Origin: Granulicella pectinivorans
GTDB lineage: Bacteria > Acidobacteriota > Terriglobia > Terriglobales > Acidobacteriaceae
Reading direction: 5' to 3'
Length of the DNA stretch: 64,000 bases
Assembly (NCBI RefSeq): GCF_900114625.1
Contig: NZ_FOZL01000001.1
Span: forward strand, 1,178,001-1,242,000
Shown here: positions 42,055-50,812 of the stretch, piece after piece
How the letters are laid out: every line of letters begins with the position of its first letter
Numbering within the stretch: the stretch's first letter is position 1
The notes under the pieces: generated by a model
What the model was told of the DNA's origin: nothing
Seen by the model: the letters and a program-made list of their open reading frames with translations, nothing else
The model's database searches: none
Position numbers and translations under genes: made by a program

Positions 42055-42753
42055 CTAATTCTCATCCCCGCCATCCCCCTCCTCCACAATCGCCGCGGTC
42101 CCCACGACCGCGAACGTGCTCGCCTCGCCTCCGGTGGCCTGCATCGTCACCCGCATCGGTCCTCTCTCCCAAACCGCCGCCTTGCACACGGGGATAAAGT
42201 GGTTCGCCTGCGGCCAGCTCCCAATCTGCTTCTGTGCCACAGCCTTCCGCCCCCCAATCTGCGCCACGACCGCGACCAGCCCACCCCGTCCTCCCACCCC
42301 GCAATACGCGCCAAAGTCCCGAAACCAAACCACGTCCGACACCACTGGATCGAAGTCCGGGAGCCGCACCACCGCAATCCTCCCTGTCACCCGATCCACC
42401 AGCAGCCAAGGTCCTGGCTGCCAAACCCACCTGTCCGCAGCCTCGCCCGGGAGCCGGTCATTGATCCTGAGCGCCCGCCGCACCACAAAGCTACGGTCGG
42501 TCACATCGTGCGCCTCGCCCATCGTCCATTCGCGCTGCCGCGTGTCGACAAACAACGCCCTCACCCGCACCGTCACGGTCTCTTCCCGACGGTTTGCCGC
42601 GTCCGCCTCTGGGGGGGTAAACGGAACGCTCTTTCCCGGACCCAGTGTCACGGCATGCGTTCGAGGAGGCGCAGCCGGTTTCCCTTGCGAAACTCCATAC
42701 GACGCGTTCAACACGAAGAGCAGTGGCACCAAAGCCCAGTGGAAGGTCTGCAT
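42055..42753 (-). CDS. Exported protein of unknown function
   Basis: The protein has 232 residues with a signal peptide ending near VSQGKPAAPP. The mature domain appears beta-rich: VTVRVRALFVDTRQREWTMG, WVWQPGPWLLVDRVTGRIAV and VVWFRDFGAYCGVGGRGG. The C-terminus is acidic. No family was recognised. It is divergent from bactofilin with 257 bases between starts. Confidence 0.65.
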   Translation of the reverse strand: MQTFHWALVPLLFVLNASYGVSQGKPAAPPRTHAVTLGPGKSVPFTPPEADAANRREETVTVRVRALFVDTRQREWTMGEAHDVTDRSFVVRRALRINDRLPGEAADRWVWQPGPWLLVDRVTGRIAVVRLPDFDPVVSDVVWFRDFGAYCGVGGRGGLVAVVAQIGGRKAVAQKQIGSWPQANHFIPVCKAAVWERGPMRVTMQATGGEASTFAVVGTAAIVEEGDGGDEN

Positions 42754-43010
42754 GGCGGCAGATTAGGCCACGAACGCTGTGAACGCAAGCAAACCCCCGG
42801 GATTTGGCCAAACACCAGCCCAAATCGGCAGGAATCACGCTGGTTACCCCATAACTTTTGCACCGTCTCCCGGGTCGCGGGACCGTTGTCAAAGTAGTAT
42901 CGTGATGAAAGCGTGGAACTCCCGCAGATCACCCATGGGCCGGCCTATCGCCGTCCACTGCGAGGACCGAAGACCCCACCATTTGTAGCAGGGAAGGAAT
43001 TAGAGACATC

Positions 43011-43526
43011 ATGTGGAAACCAAACCAGCCCGGAAGCACGACTCCCCAAGCCCCCGAGCCCACCCGCCCTTCGAGCGTGCCGTCAACCTTCGAGACTGCT
43101 ACCGCCCGCCCGTCGGTTCCCAGCGCTTCCGCACCCGCACCCGTTCCCTCCGGCGACCAGGCCACCATCGGCAAGAGCCTCATCGTCAAGGGTGAGCTCT
43201 CCGGTTCCGAGTCTCTCTACATCGACGGAAAGGTCGAAGGAGCCATCAACCTGCCTGGCAATCGCGTCACCGTAGGCCGCAACGGACAGGTCGCCGCCAA
43301 CATCCTCGCTCGCGAGGTCGTTGTACTCGGCAAGGTGCGCGGCAACATCCAGGCATCGGACCGCGTCGACATCCGCAGCGAAGGTTCGCTCACCGGCGAC
43401 GTCCAGGCCGCACGCATCTCCATCGAGGATGGTGCCTTCTTCAAGGGCGGCATCGACATCCGCAAGCCTGGTTCCGAGCCGACCCGCTCCACCGCCACGC
43501 CCGAGCCCGTCATCGTCGAAGCATAA
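43011..43526 (+). CDS. bacA: Bactofilin
   Basis: The protein has 171 residues. A proline/serine-rich flexible head (about 1-48) precedes a beta-helix bactofilin core: IGKSLIVKGELSGSESLYID, GKVEGAINLPGNRVTVGRNG, LGKVRGNIQASDRVDIRSEG and DVQAARISIEDGAFFKGGID. Bactofilins polymerise into cytoskeletal filaments without nucleotide and help place cell-wall or polysaccharide machinery. Symbol use is by family. A strong terminator follows. Confidence 0.93.
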   Translation: MWKPNQPGSTTPQAPEPTRPSSVPSTFETATARPSVPSASAPAPVPSGDQATIGKSLIVKGELSGSESLYIDGKVEGAINLPGNRVTVGRNGQVAANILAREVVVLGKVRGNIQASDRVDIRSEGSLTGDVQAARISIEDGAFFKGGIDIRKPGSEPTRSTATPEPVIVEA

Positions 43527-43543
43527 CCCCATCGCATCGCACA

Positions 43544-43580
43544 CGAAGAGCCCCGGCCCTCCGGGGCTCTTCGCATTTTC
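43544..43580 (+). terminator. Rho-independent terminator after bactofilin
   Basis: CGAAGAGCCCCGG at 43544-43556 pairs perfectly with CCGGGGCTCTTCG at 43561-43573 over loop CCCT, followed by CATTTTCC. It lies between convergent bactofilin and sigma-factor genes. Confidence 0.8.
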
Positions 43581-43613
43581 CCTCCGCTGTTGCCGTTGCG
43601 ACGAGAGAGTGCC

Positions 43614-44291
43614 TTAAATCTGCCGCCCCCGAGCCCCCGTCAGCGTCCTCGTGTAGCTGCTCCGGTAAAGATGGGCCCTCGCATCTGCTTCCAGGATCTC
43701 CCTCACCGCCTGATTCGCCCGTAACAGGCGCGACTTCGCCGCCGCGACTGAAACACCCATGGTGCTCGCAATCTCCCGCACCGGCATCCCTTCCGAGCAC
43801 CGCAGCGCGATCGTCTCCCGGAGCACCAACGGAAGCCTCTGCATGGCCCCTCTCACTTCGCTCAACGCGCTGTTGCGGAGGAAGCTCTTTTCCGGATCCA
43901 GCCCAGGATCCGCCAGGTCCGGCATGATCTCCGCCTCGCCGTCATAGTTCCGGTCCAGCACATACTCCGGCCTGCTCTTCCGCCTGCGCAACTGCATCAG
44001 CGATGTATTGATTGCGATCCGCGTCAGCCACGTCGAAAACTTCGACCGCCCATCGAAGCGATGGAGATGCGTCAACGCCCGCACGAACGTCTCCTGCAGG
44101 ACATCCTCCGTATCCTCCGGGTTCTTCATAATCCGGAAGATCACCGAAGCCGCCAGCCGCGCATGCCTCCGGTGAAGCTCGACAAACGCAGCCTCATCGC
44201 CATCCTTCGCCCGTCGCACCAACCGGGACTCTTCGGACTCCATCGGAGCCTCGCAGACCGTCAGGAACGTCTCATTGGGACTAAGCAGCAT
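43614..44291 (-). CDS. ECF-type RNA polymerase sigma factor
   Basis: The protein has 225 residues from the ATG at 44291 with AGGAGGG seven bases upstream. The frame is open 63 codons further but without support. Region 2 is visible as DGDEAAFVELHRRHARLAAS, VIFRIMKNPEDTEDVLQETF and the SKFSTWLTRIAINTSLMQLR block. Region 4 is LPLVLRETIALRCSEGMPVR followed by EIASTMGVSVAAAKSRLLRA. No anti-sigma gene is adjacent, so control is unclear. The next gene upstream is divergent. Confidence 0.92.
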   Translation of the reverse strand: MLLSPNETFLTVCEAPMESEESRLVRRAKDGDEAAFVELHRRHARLAASVIFRIMKNPEDTEDVLQETFVRALTHLHRFDGRSKFSTWLTRIAINTSLMQLRRRKSRPEYVLDRNYDGEAEIMPDLADPGLDPEKSFLRNSALSEVRGAMQRLPLVLRETIALRCSEGMPVREIASTMGVSVAAAKSRLLRANQAVREILEADARAHLYRSSYTRTLTGARGRQI

Positions 44292-44553
44292 GGATACACC
44301 CTCCTGTGCCGCGATCGAATCTGAGAGCGTGGCAATGTTGTTAGAGTGACCCCTGCCCACGCAACCCACAACCCTCATTGCGGTAAAAATATTTGGCTCT
44401 TTAGGGGGGGGAAGACATAGCCCGCTGGGTATCCATAGGCCCTGCTGTTGCCCTTCCCGCTCTCGGCACGAGCCTCGCACACGACCGCGCGCGAGAAGGG
44501 AATCCGCACGGGGATCGCCGCGGCACGCGTGACACTACAATCGCAGATAAGCC

Positions 44554-45438
44554 ATGAACCGAGAACATCGCACGCTCCCCACACTCTTCCTGTCGTTATG
44601 GATCGCGCTTCTTCCACTCGAAGCCCAGACGTTGTCCGGCACGGTTGCAGTCGCTCCACAGTACGGAACAACCCACGTCTACGTAGCTCCTCGCGATACG
44701 GACGCCTTCGTGGCAAGCTTCCTCGGAACCTTCGGCGGCGCAAGCACCAAACAGGTCGTTACAACCGTCACGCCGACGCCGAGCTCTACAACCTCGCAAC
44801 TCCTGCAAACCCCCTCGGGCAATATCTCGCTCTTCGGCTTCCTCACGCCGATACCCTATCCATTCGGCTCGGAGCGTACGGGCCTTCTGGTGGAAGATAT
44901 GGATCGCGCCGTCACGGCAGCACGGGCATCTGGAGCGGAGGTTGTTGTGCAGGCCTTCCCTGACCCCATCGGCCGCGATGCCGTGCTCCGCTTTCCCGGT
45001 GGGCTCATGACGCAGATCTACTGGCACACCAGGCCACCGTCATCACCTGCTTTGGCCCACCCTCCGGAGAACCGCATTTACGTCTCACCCGACGCGGTCA
45101 CAGCTTTCCTGCACAGCTATCTGCAGTTCTCGCAGGGCCATGTCGTGAACGATGAAGCCGCAGCTCCGGGTGCGGAGATTGGTCGAACCAACTACACCTA
45201 TCGACGCATTCATCTTGCATCGAAGTTCGGCAAGGCGCTCGTCATGGTCACCGATGGCATTCTTCCGTTCCCCTATGGTCTTGAGACGACGGGGTATGAG
45301 GTGGACGATCTCGACGCCACGTTGAAGCGCGCCACATCGTTTGGCGCCATCATCCTGACGCCGGACGCGGGTGCGCACTCCGCCATGGTCAGGTTCCCCG
45401 GCGGCTATATCGCGGAGATCCACGCTTCGCCCAGATAA
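44554..45438 (+). CDS. Exported protein with two VOC-like domains
   Basis: The protein has 294 residues. A signal peptide (LFLSLWIALLPLEAQTLSG) is clear. Two similar halves follow, each opening with THVYVAPRDTDAFVASFLGT or NRIYVSPDAVTAFLHSYLQF, containing a repeat of IPYPFGSERTGLLVED versus LPFPYGLETTGYEVDD, and ending with LRFPGGLMTQIYWH or VRFPGGYIAEIHASP. The halves are glyoxalase-fold-like and arose by duplication. Export of a VOC protein is unusual. Function unknown. Confidence 0.75.
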   Translation: MNREHRTLPTLFLSLWIALLPLEAQTLSGTVAVAPQYGTTHVYVAPRDTDAFVASFLGTFGGASTKQVVTTVTPTPSSTTSQLLQTPSGNISLFGFLTPIPYPFGSERTGLLVEDMDRAVTAARASGAEVVVQAFPDPIGRDAVLRFPGGLMTQIYWHTRPPSSPALAHPPENRIYVSPDAVTAFLHSYLQFSQGHVVNDEAAAPGAEIGRTNYTYRRIHLASKFGKALVMVTDGILPFPYGLETTGYEVDDLDATLKRATSFGAIILTPDAGAHSAMVRFPGGYIAEIHASPR

Positions 45439-45453
45439 GAAAGCGAGTGCTGT

Positions 45454-46791
45454 CTAGTTGTTATCCGGATAAGCCCGGTACGCCACCATCTCCGCGTTGA
45501 ACGATGTCCCGCTCAAGCGCGAGGTCTTCAGCAGCACCTCGAAGTGCGGAAATTTCTTCACCTTCAGCGTGCTGCGAAACTTCGCCATCGAAGTCTCCGA
45601 CGTGAGAAACTCCGCGGCCACCCTGGTCGCCTCCGAGTCCGTCCCGGCGAGCGTAATCACGTTCCCGGTACCGCTGGGATTCGGCAGGTATGCGATCACG
45701 CTGTATCCGGCAAACGCGTTCGCGTCCATTCTCGGGGTGTAGACCGCCTGTTCTTCCGGACGTGGATGCCGATTGGTGACATGCGACAGAGACTCGGCAC
45801 GCTCGGTATCGAAGTCCAGGCTGAAGTTCATCTGGCCATCGAAGAGCCCCATCCACGGATTCGCCTTGCGCCCGCCGATCAGGATGAAGCTGTTCTGCTT
45901 GATTGCGTCCGTCGTATAGGACCGGGCCTGCTGGAGCCGCAGCGAGGGCAGCATCGGAGTCAGCGCGAGGATCTGCTGCGCGGCAAGGAAGTCCCCCAGC
46001 ATCACCAAAGTATGCCCGAAGATACCCTGCAGGTCCCTGACGCGGTCTGGACTCAGCGAAGCCTGCTCGGCCTGGTTGATGAAGTTGTGGTCCAGAAAGT
46101 CGTTCATCGACATCCTGTGGTGGGTGATCTCTTCGCTCAATGTTACCGAGGCGTCGGGCAGAACGATGTCGATCTCCGTCTGGCCCTTCGCGAAGTCCTT
46201 CCAGAACAATTCCACAGTGGGGCGTCCCGCCCATCCAGTGCTTGCGGAGCGAAACGTCAGGTTTTGCACCAGCAGCACTGCGCAGGCAATCGCCAGCATG
46301 ACACATAAACCCACCCAAATCAGAGATGGGCGGCTCCGGGGCGGCATTGGAGTGGCGTCAGACGTTTCCAAGACCGTTTCCGTCTCTGCCGCCATCTCCG
46401 GGAGCAGGGGCGTACCCGGCACCCTCCGGCGGAAGATCGGCTTATAGCCTCCCCGGGGAATCTCCAACACCAGCGTCTCGTGCCCACCCTCGGTGGCGAA
46501 GTACAGCTCAATCCGCTTGCGCAGCTCCGTCGCATTCACGCGGACGATATTGTCCTGGCTGCGGTCGTACGAGGGCGACCGCCCAAAGACCTTCGTCCCG
46601 ATCTCCTGCTCATGGATCTCCGGGCGGCCCTCCTTCAGGGACTGCCCTCCCACGTACAGCAAAAAGTCCCGCAGACGTGCGGACCGTCTGAACTGCGCAC
46701 TGGCCGCAACCCGGTCGATCAATTGGCGACGCTCTTCGACGCTCGGTTCGTCGAGGCCTTCTTCCACCGGGGCATTCAACTGGGAGCCCAT
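45454..46791 (-). CDS. Membrane-anchored winged-helix-type regulator
   Basis: The protein has 445 residues from the ATG at 46791; a GTG 12 codons earlier is possible. The cytoplasmic part (about 20-120) has RRQLIDRVAASAQFRRSARL, EQEIGTKVFGRSPSYDRSQD, NIVRVNATELRKRIELYFAT and LVLEIPRGGYKPIFRRR, a DNA-binding-like domain common in acidobacteria. One helix at about 157-176 (LIWVGLCVMLAIACAVLLVQ) crosses the membrane and a 265-residue domain lies outside. It is divergent from a TonB receptor and may sense its substrate (inference). Confidence 0.75.
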   Translation of the reverse strand: MGSQLNAPVEEGLDEPSVEERRQLIDRVAASAQFRRSARLRDFLLYVGGQSLKEGRPEIHEQEIGTKVFGRSPSYDRSQDNIVRVNATELRKRIELYFATEGGHETLVLEIPRGGYKPIFRRRVPGTPLLPEMAAETETVLETSDATPMPPRSRPSLIWVGLCVMLAIACAVLLVQNLTFRSASTGWAGRPTVELFWKDFAKGQTEIDIVLPDASVTLSEEITHHRMSMNDFLDHNFINQAEQASLSPDRVRDLQGIFGHTLVMLGDFLAAQQILALTPMLPSLRLQQARSYTTDAIKQNSFILIGGRKANPWMGLFDGQMNFSLDFDTERAESLSHVTNRHPRPEEQAVYTPRMDANAFAGYSVIAYLPNPSGTGNVITLAGTDSEATRVAAEFLTSETSMAKFRSTLKVKKFPHFEVLLKTSRLSGTSFNAEMVAYRAYPDNN

Positions 46792-47115
46792 GATCTTTCC
46801 ATACTCCAAAGGCCACCAGTTTAGCACGTAGAGGCCACGTTTTGAACCCAGGCACGACTTCTAACCTCCCATCTGGAAAGTGTTTCTGGAATCGTATAAG
46901 TCGTTGAAAGCATTTTGTTTATATGGACTTTTAACGGTAAATTCTAGCGGGTATCTTCCGGTAAATTAACTTGCCCATCGTTACCTGCGATCCCGAGGAT
47001 GGGGCGTCTTTTCAAAGCCATATCGGTCGTCGCTTCGGGGTACGGAAAACGTTCTCCGGAAAAGATACGGTCGGCTGGCGTCATCTGTTTCCGCTTCAAA
47101 CCTTCGGAGGTTCAA
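46792..47115. promoter_or_regulatory. Divergent promoter region with CGGTAAATT direct repeats
   Basis: The 324 bases between the membrane regulator and the TonB receptor hold no gene. An AT-rich part at about 46900-46975 contains CGGTAAATT at 46935-46943 and again at 46959-46967, exactly 24 bases apart, so the copies lie about two helical turns apart on one face. They are good candidates for binding sites of the adjacent regulator. A ribosome site CGGAGG precedes the receptor start. Confidence 0.5.
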
Positions 47116-50100
47116 GTGCAAAGTCGTTTCATCAACAGGATTTCCTGCTTCACCGCGGTTCTCGCCCTCATCTTCGGTCTCACCCTCACGGCCAGCGCGC
47201 AGCGTTATCTCGGCGGTATCCAGGGCGAGGTGACCGACCCGACCGGGGCCAAGGTTGCCGGAGCCACCATTGTTGCCGAGGAGACCTCGACCCACTTCAA
47301 GACCAGCGGCGTCTCGAATGGTGCCGGCGCCTACAACTTCCCAGCCCTGAATCCGGGCACCTACAAAGTCACCGCCACCGCGCCAACCTTCAAGACGGAA
47401 AATCGCCAGGACGTCGTCCTCACGGCCGGCCAGGTCCAGACCGTAGACTTCGCTCTCACCGTCGGTGCCGCGTCCGAGACCATCTCGGTCACGGCGGAAA
47501 ACAGCCTGCTCGACACCGGATCCGCGAACATCGCCACCACCCTCTCCACGCAGGAGGTCACCGACCTCCCCAACGAGGGCCGCAATCCCTTCGTCATGGC
47601 CACGCTCGCTGCCGGCGTCCTCAACGGCGGATCCGGCGGATACTTCCAGGGCAAGTCCAGCCAGTTCACCAATCCCTTCTCCGGCGTCGCTGTCCAGATC
47701 GTCTCGGCCGGAAATGGAGGCCACAACCGCCTTACCCTCAACGGCATTCCCGACGATCCCGCCGAGCGCTTCTCCGGCTCCAGCTACTCCGGCTTCGTCC
47801 CCTCGCCGGAAGCCGTGGAGGAGGTAAAGGTCCAGACCTCGATCTTCGACGCCCAGGTGGGCCACGGTAACGGCACCGTCACCAACACCGTCGTCCGAAC
47901 CGGAACCAACAAGCTCCACGGCGCCGCCTACTACGTCTTCCAGAACACCTACCTCAACGCCAACACCTCCGAGAAGGTACCCACCCAGTACGCCGCAGTC
48001 AACCCCACGCGCCGCAACAACGACCAGCTCAGCCAGACCGGCTTCGTCGTCGACGGTCCCGTCGTCATTCCTCATCTCTACAACGGTCGTGACAAGACCT
48101 TCTTCATGGTCGCCTTCGAGCGCTACGCCTCGCACACCGCCATCAACTACAGCACCAAGGTTCCTACCGCGGCTGAACTTGGCGGCGACTTTTCGGCACT
48201 CTGCACCGCGTTCGACGGCACCGGTCGTTGCACCAACGGCATCCAGCTCTTCGATCCCAACTCGCCGGTCGACATCAACGGAAACCGTACCGCGTTCTTC
48301 GCCAACAACAACATCGCCTCGCGCATCACGGCATCCGGTAAGGCCTTCGCCTCCTACTTTCCGGCGCCCAGCATCGCCGGCGTCACCACGGGCACCAACT
48401 ACATCTCCACCCAAACCTCCTATCCCAGCACCTACCCTTCCTTCATCGTCCGCATGGATCACGCGATCGGCCAGAAGAACAAGATCAACGGTATCTTCTT
48501 CCGTTCGGGACTCACCCAGAGCTACCCGCTGCAGGGCTTTCCCAAGGGCATTGGTCCCGGTGGCTATGGCTACAGCGTCTACCGCAACAATCGTGGCGGC
48601 AGCGTCGACGATGTCCACCAGTTCTCCTCCAGCATGGTGCTCGACTCGCGCTTCGGCCTCCTCTACCATCCCTTCGGTCTCGCCTATCCTGGCAACTCAA
48701 ACTTTGACCTCAGCACCCTCGGCATCAGCGGAACCAACCTGCCGTACAAGAGCTTTCCCGGCCTATCCATCACCGATGGCTACGCAACTCTGGCTGCGGG
48801 CGCAGGTGGACAGGTCAGCGAGAACACCACAGGATCCATCGAAGAAATCCTCACCAAGACGCTCGGCAGCCACACGCTCCGTCTAGGCTTCGAAGGAAAC
48901 CTCATCCGTTACAACGTCCAGAATCCCCAGTCCGGCTTCGGCAACACCTCAGGCCCCTCGGGCAACCAGAGCTCCATTGCCTTCGATCGCCGCTTTACCC
49001 AGCAGAACTACAACGTCGGCGATGCCAACTCGGGCGACCCCATCGCGGCTCTCCTGCTTGGTACCTTCTCCTCCATCTCCTACAACATCACCCCTGCCTA
49101 CGCCCTCCAGCAGATCTACGCAGCCCCGTTTGTCCAGGATGACTGGCGCGTCAACTCCAAGCTGACCGTCAACCTCGGCTTCCGTTGGGACTACGAGTCT
49201 CCCTTCACGGAGCGTTACAACAAGATGGTCTCCAACTTCTGCACCACCTGCGCCAACCCCTTGGGAATCGCAGTCAATGGCCAGGCAGTGAAGGGTGGCC
49301 TCCAGTTCACGTCGAGCTCCAACCGGTTCCCCTACCCGCGCGACCTGAACAACTTCCAGCCGCGCATCGGTGCTGCCTACCAGGCGGCTCCCGGCACGGT
49401 CGTCCGCGCAGGCTTCGGCATTATCTACTTCAACACGCTCGAAACTCCCATCGGCACCGGCTTCTCGCAGACCACGAGCTACAACAACTACACGGCTAAC
49501 ACACCGCTCAACACACTCTCGAACCCTTTCCCGAATGGTGTCGCTCTGCCCACCGGCAGCTCGCTTGGCCTCTCGACCGCACTCGGTCAGAGCGTCAGCT
49601 TCGTCGATCCCAATCACGTCCAGCCGAAGAGCGCGCAGTATTCGGCCAGCGTGCAGCAGCAGTTCCCCGGTTCCCTGACTCTGCAGATCGCCTACGTGGG
49701 GGCGCGACCCACGCGTCTTGAGGTCAACCACAACATCAACGTCCTGCCGGCGCAGTACTACAACCAGGGCGGGGCCATGGCCAACACCCTCAACGCGACC
49801 GTAGCTAACCCGATGGCGGGCGCTCTGCCTCAGCAGCCCTCCCTCAATGGAGCCACCATCCAGCGCAACCTCCTCCTGCTTCCGTTCCCGGAGTTTGGTT
49901 CCGTCACCGAGCAGTACTCTTCCATCGGCTCAGCCCCCTACAACGCCCTCCAGATCCAGGTCTCACGTCCCATGCGCCATGGCTTCAGCCTCCAGGGCAA
50001 TTTCACCTGGGATAAGGTCATGCTGCACAACGGCTTCCTGGACAACTACGCGCTCGCCGTCGGCAAGCTCTACTCCGTGCAGGACAACAACCCCACCATG

Positions 50101-50733
50101 TTCGGCAATATCTTCGGCACCTACCAGTTGCCCAGGTTTGCAGGCAAACCCTACATCGAGCGTTTGCTCCTTGGCGGCTGGTCCCTCAACAGCGTCATTC
50201 GGCTCGCCAATGGTCCACTCATCGCCGCACCCAGCAACGTGGATATCATCGGTGACTACCACCAGCCCGACAAGAACCTCTACCGCCAGTTCAACACCTG
50301 CTACCAGCAGTCCACAGTCCTGGGCTCAGGCGCGGTCACCGTCGCCAACGTCAACACGACCCTCGACCCCAGCGGCACCTACGCAACCAAAGTAGGCTGC
50401 GACTCGCGTTCGCCCAACCCTGCCTTCCGCACGCGTATTCCCTACACCTCGCAGTCCAACAGCAACTACCTCAACATCCGCCAGCCCATCAAGCCTCTTG
50501 CCGATCTGTCGATGTTCAAGAAGTTCATCCTCCGCGAAGGCACCAGCTTCGAGATTCGCGGTGAGTTCTTCAACATCCTCAATACTCCGAACTGGGGTGG
50601 CCCCAGCACCTCGCTCGGGGTCGCCAACTCGGCATCCGCTGCGGGCGGTGGATCCCTGGCAACGCCCAACGGCATTGCCTCCCAGGCCAACGACGCACGC
50701 ATCGGTCAGCTCACCGCACGCATCAACTTCTAA
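47116..50733 (+). CDS. TonB-dependent receptor, Oar-like
   Basis: The protein has 1205 residues from a GTG at 47116, chosen for the CGGAGG site five bases upstream and the signal peptide that follows (CFTAVLALIFGLTLTASAQ). A carboxypeptidase-regulatory-like beta sandwich covers about 30-115 (GEVTDPTGAKVAGATIVAEE). The plug includes LPNEGRNPFVMATLAAGVLN, and the beta-barrel fills the rest, ending in AQLTARINF-like strands. Such receptors import glycans or large ligands using TonB. No SusD lipoprotein follows; an alpha-L-rhamnosidase does. Confidence 0.92.
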   Translation: MQSRFINRISCFTAVLALIFGLTLTASAQRYLGGIQGEVTDPTGAKVAGATIVAEETSTHFKTSGVSNGAGAYNFPALNPGTYKVTATAPTFKTENRQDVVLTAGQVQTVDFALTVGAASETISVTAENSLLDTGSANIATTLSTQEVTDLPNEGRNPFVMATLAAGVLNGGSGGYFQGKSSQFTNPFSGVAVQIVSAGNGGHNRLTLNGIPDDPAERFSGSSYSGFVPSPEAVEEVKVQTSIFDAQVGHGNGTVTNTVVRTGTNKLHGAAYYVFQNTYLNANTSEKVPTQYAAVNPTRRNNDQLSQTGFVVDGPVVIPHLYNGRDKTFFMVAFERYASHTAINYSTKVPTAAELGGDFSALCTAFDGTGRCTNGIQLFDPNSPVDINGNRTAFFANNNIASRITASGKAFASYFPAPSIAGVTTGTNYISTQTSYPSTYPSFIVRMDHAIGQKNKINGIFFRSGLTQSYPLQGFPKGIGPGGYGYSVYRNNRGGSVDDVHQFSSSMVLDSRFGLLYHPFGLAYPGNSNFDLSTLGISGTNLPYKSFPGLSITDGYATLAAGAGGQVSENTTGSIEEILTKTLGSHTLRLGFEGNLIRYNVQNPQSGFGNTSGPSGNQSSIAFDRRFTQQNYNVGDANSGDPIAALLLGTFSSISYNITPAYALQQIYAAPFVQDDWRVNSKLTVNLGFRWDYESPFTERYNKMVSNFCTTCANPLGIAVNGQAVKGGLQFTSSSNRFPYPRDLNNFQPRIGAAYQAAPGTVVRAGFGIIYFNTLETPIGTGFSQTTSYNNYTANTPLNTLSNPFPNGVALPTGSSLGLSTALGQSVSFVDPNHVQPKSAQYSASVQQQFPGSLTLQIAYVGARPTRLEVNHNINVLPAQYYNQGGAMANTLNATVANPMAGALPQQPSLNGATIQRNLLLLPFPEFGSVTEQYSSIGSAPYNALQIQVSRPMRHGFSLQGNFTWDKVMLHNGFLDNYALAVGKLYSVQDNNPTMFGNIFGTYQLPRFAGKPYIERLLLGGWSLNSVIRLANGPLIAAPSNVDIIGDYHQPDKNLYRQFNTCYQQSTVLGSGAVTVANVNTTLDPSGTYATKVGCDSRSPNPAFRTRIPYTSQSNSNYLNIRQPIKPLADLSMFKKFILREGTSFEIRGEFFNILNTPNWGGPSTSLGVANSASAAGGGSLATPNGIASQANDARIGQLTARINF

Positions 50734-50812
50734 CCTGCTGCTCTTCCGGTCCCGGGGCCTCGCGCCCCGGGATTTCTTGTAGTCTCAACAAACATTGCAG
50801 AACTCAGGTGTC

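Noticed and set aside
46981..48669. 562-codon minus-strand frame under the TonB receptor
   Set aside because: It lies opposite a gene with signal peptide and family motifs, and its Gly/Glu/Val-rich sequence is an antisense artefact.
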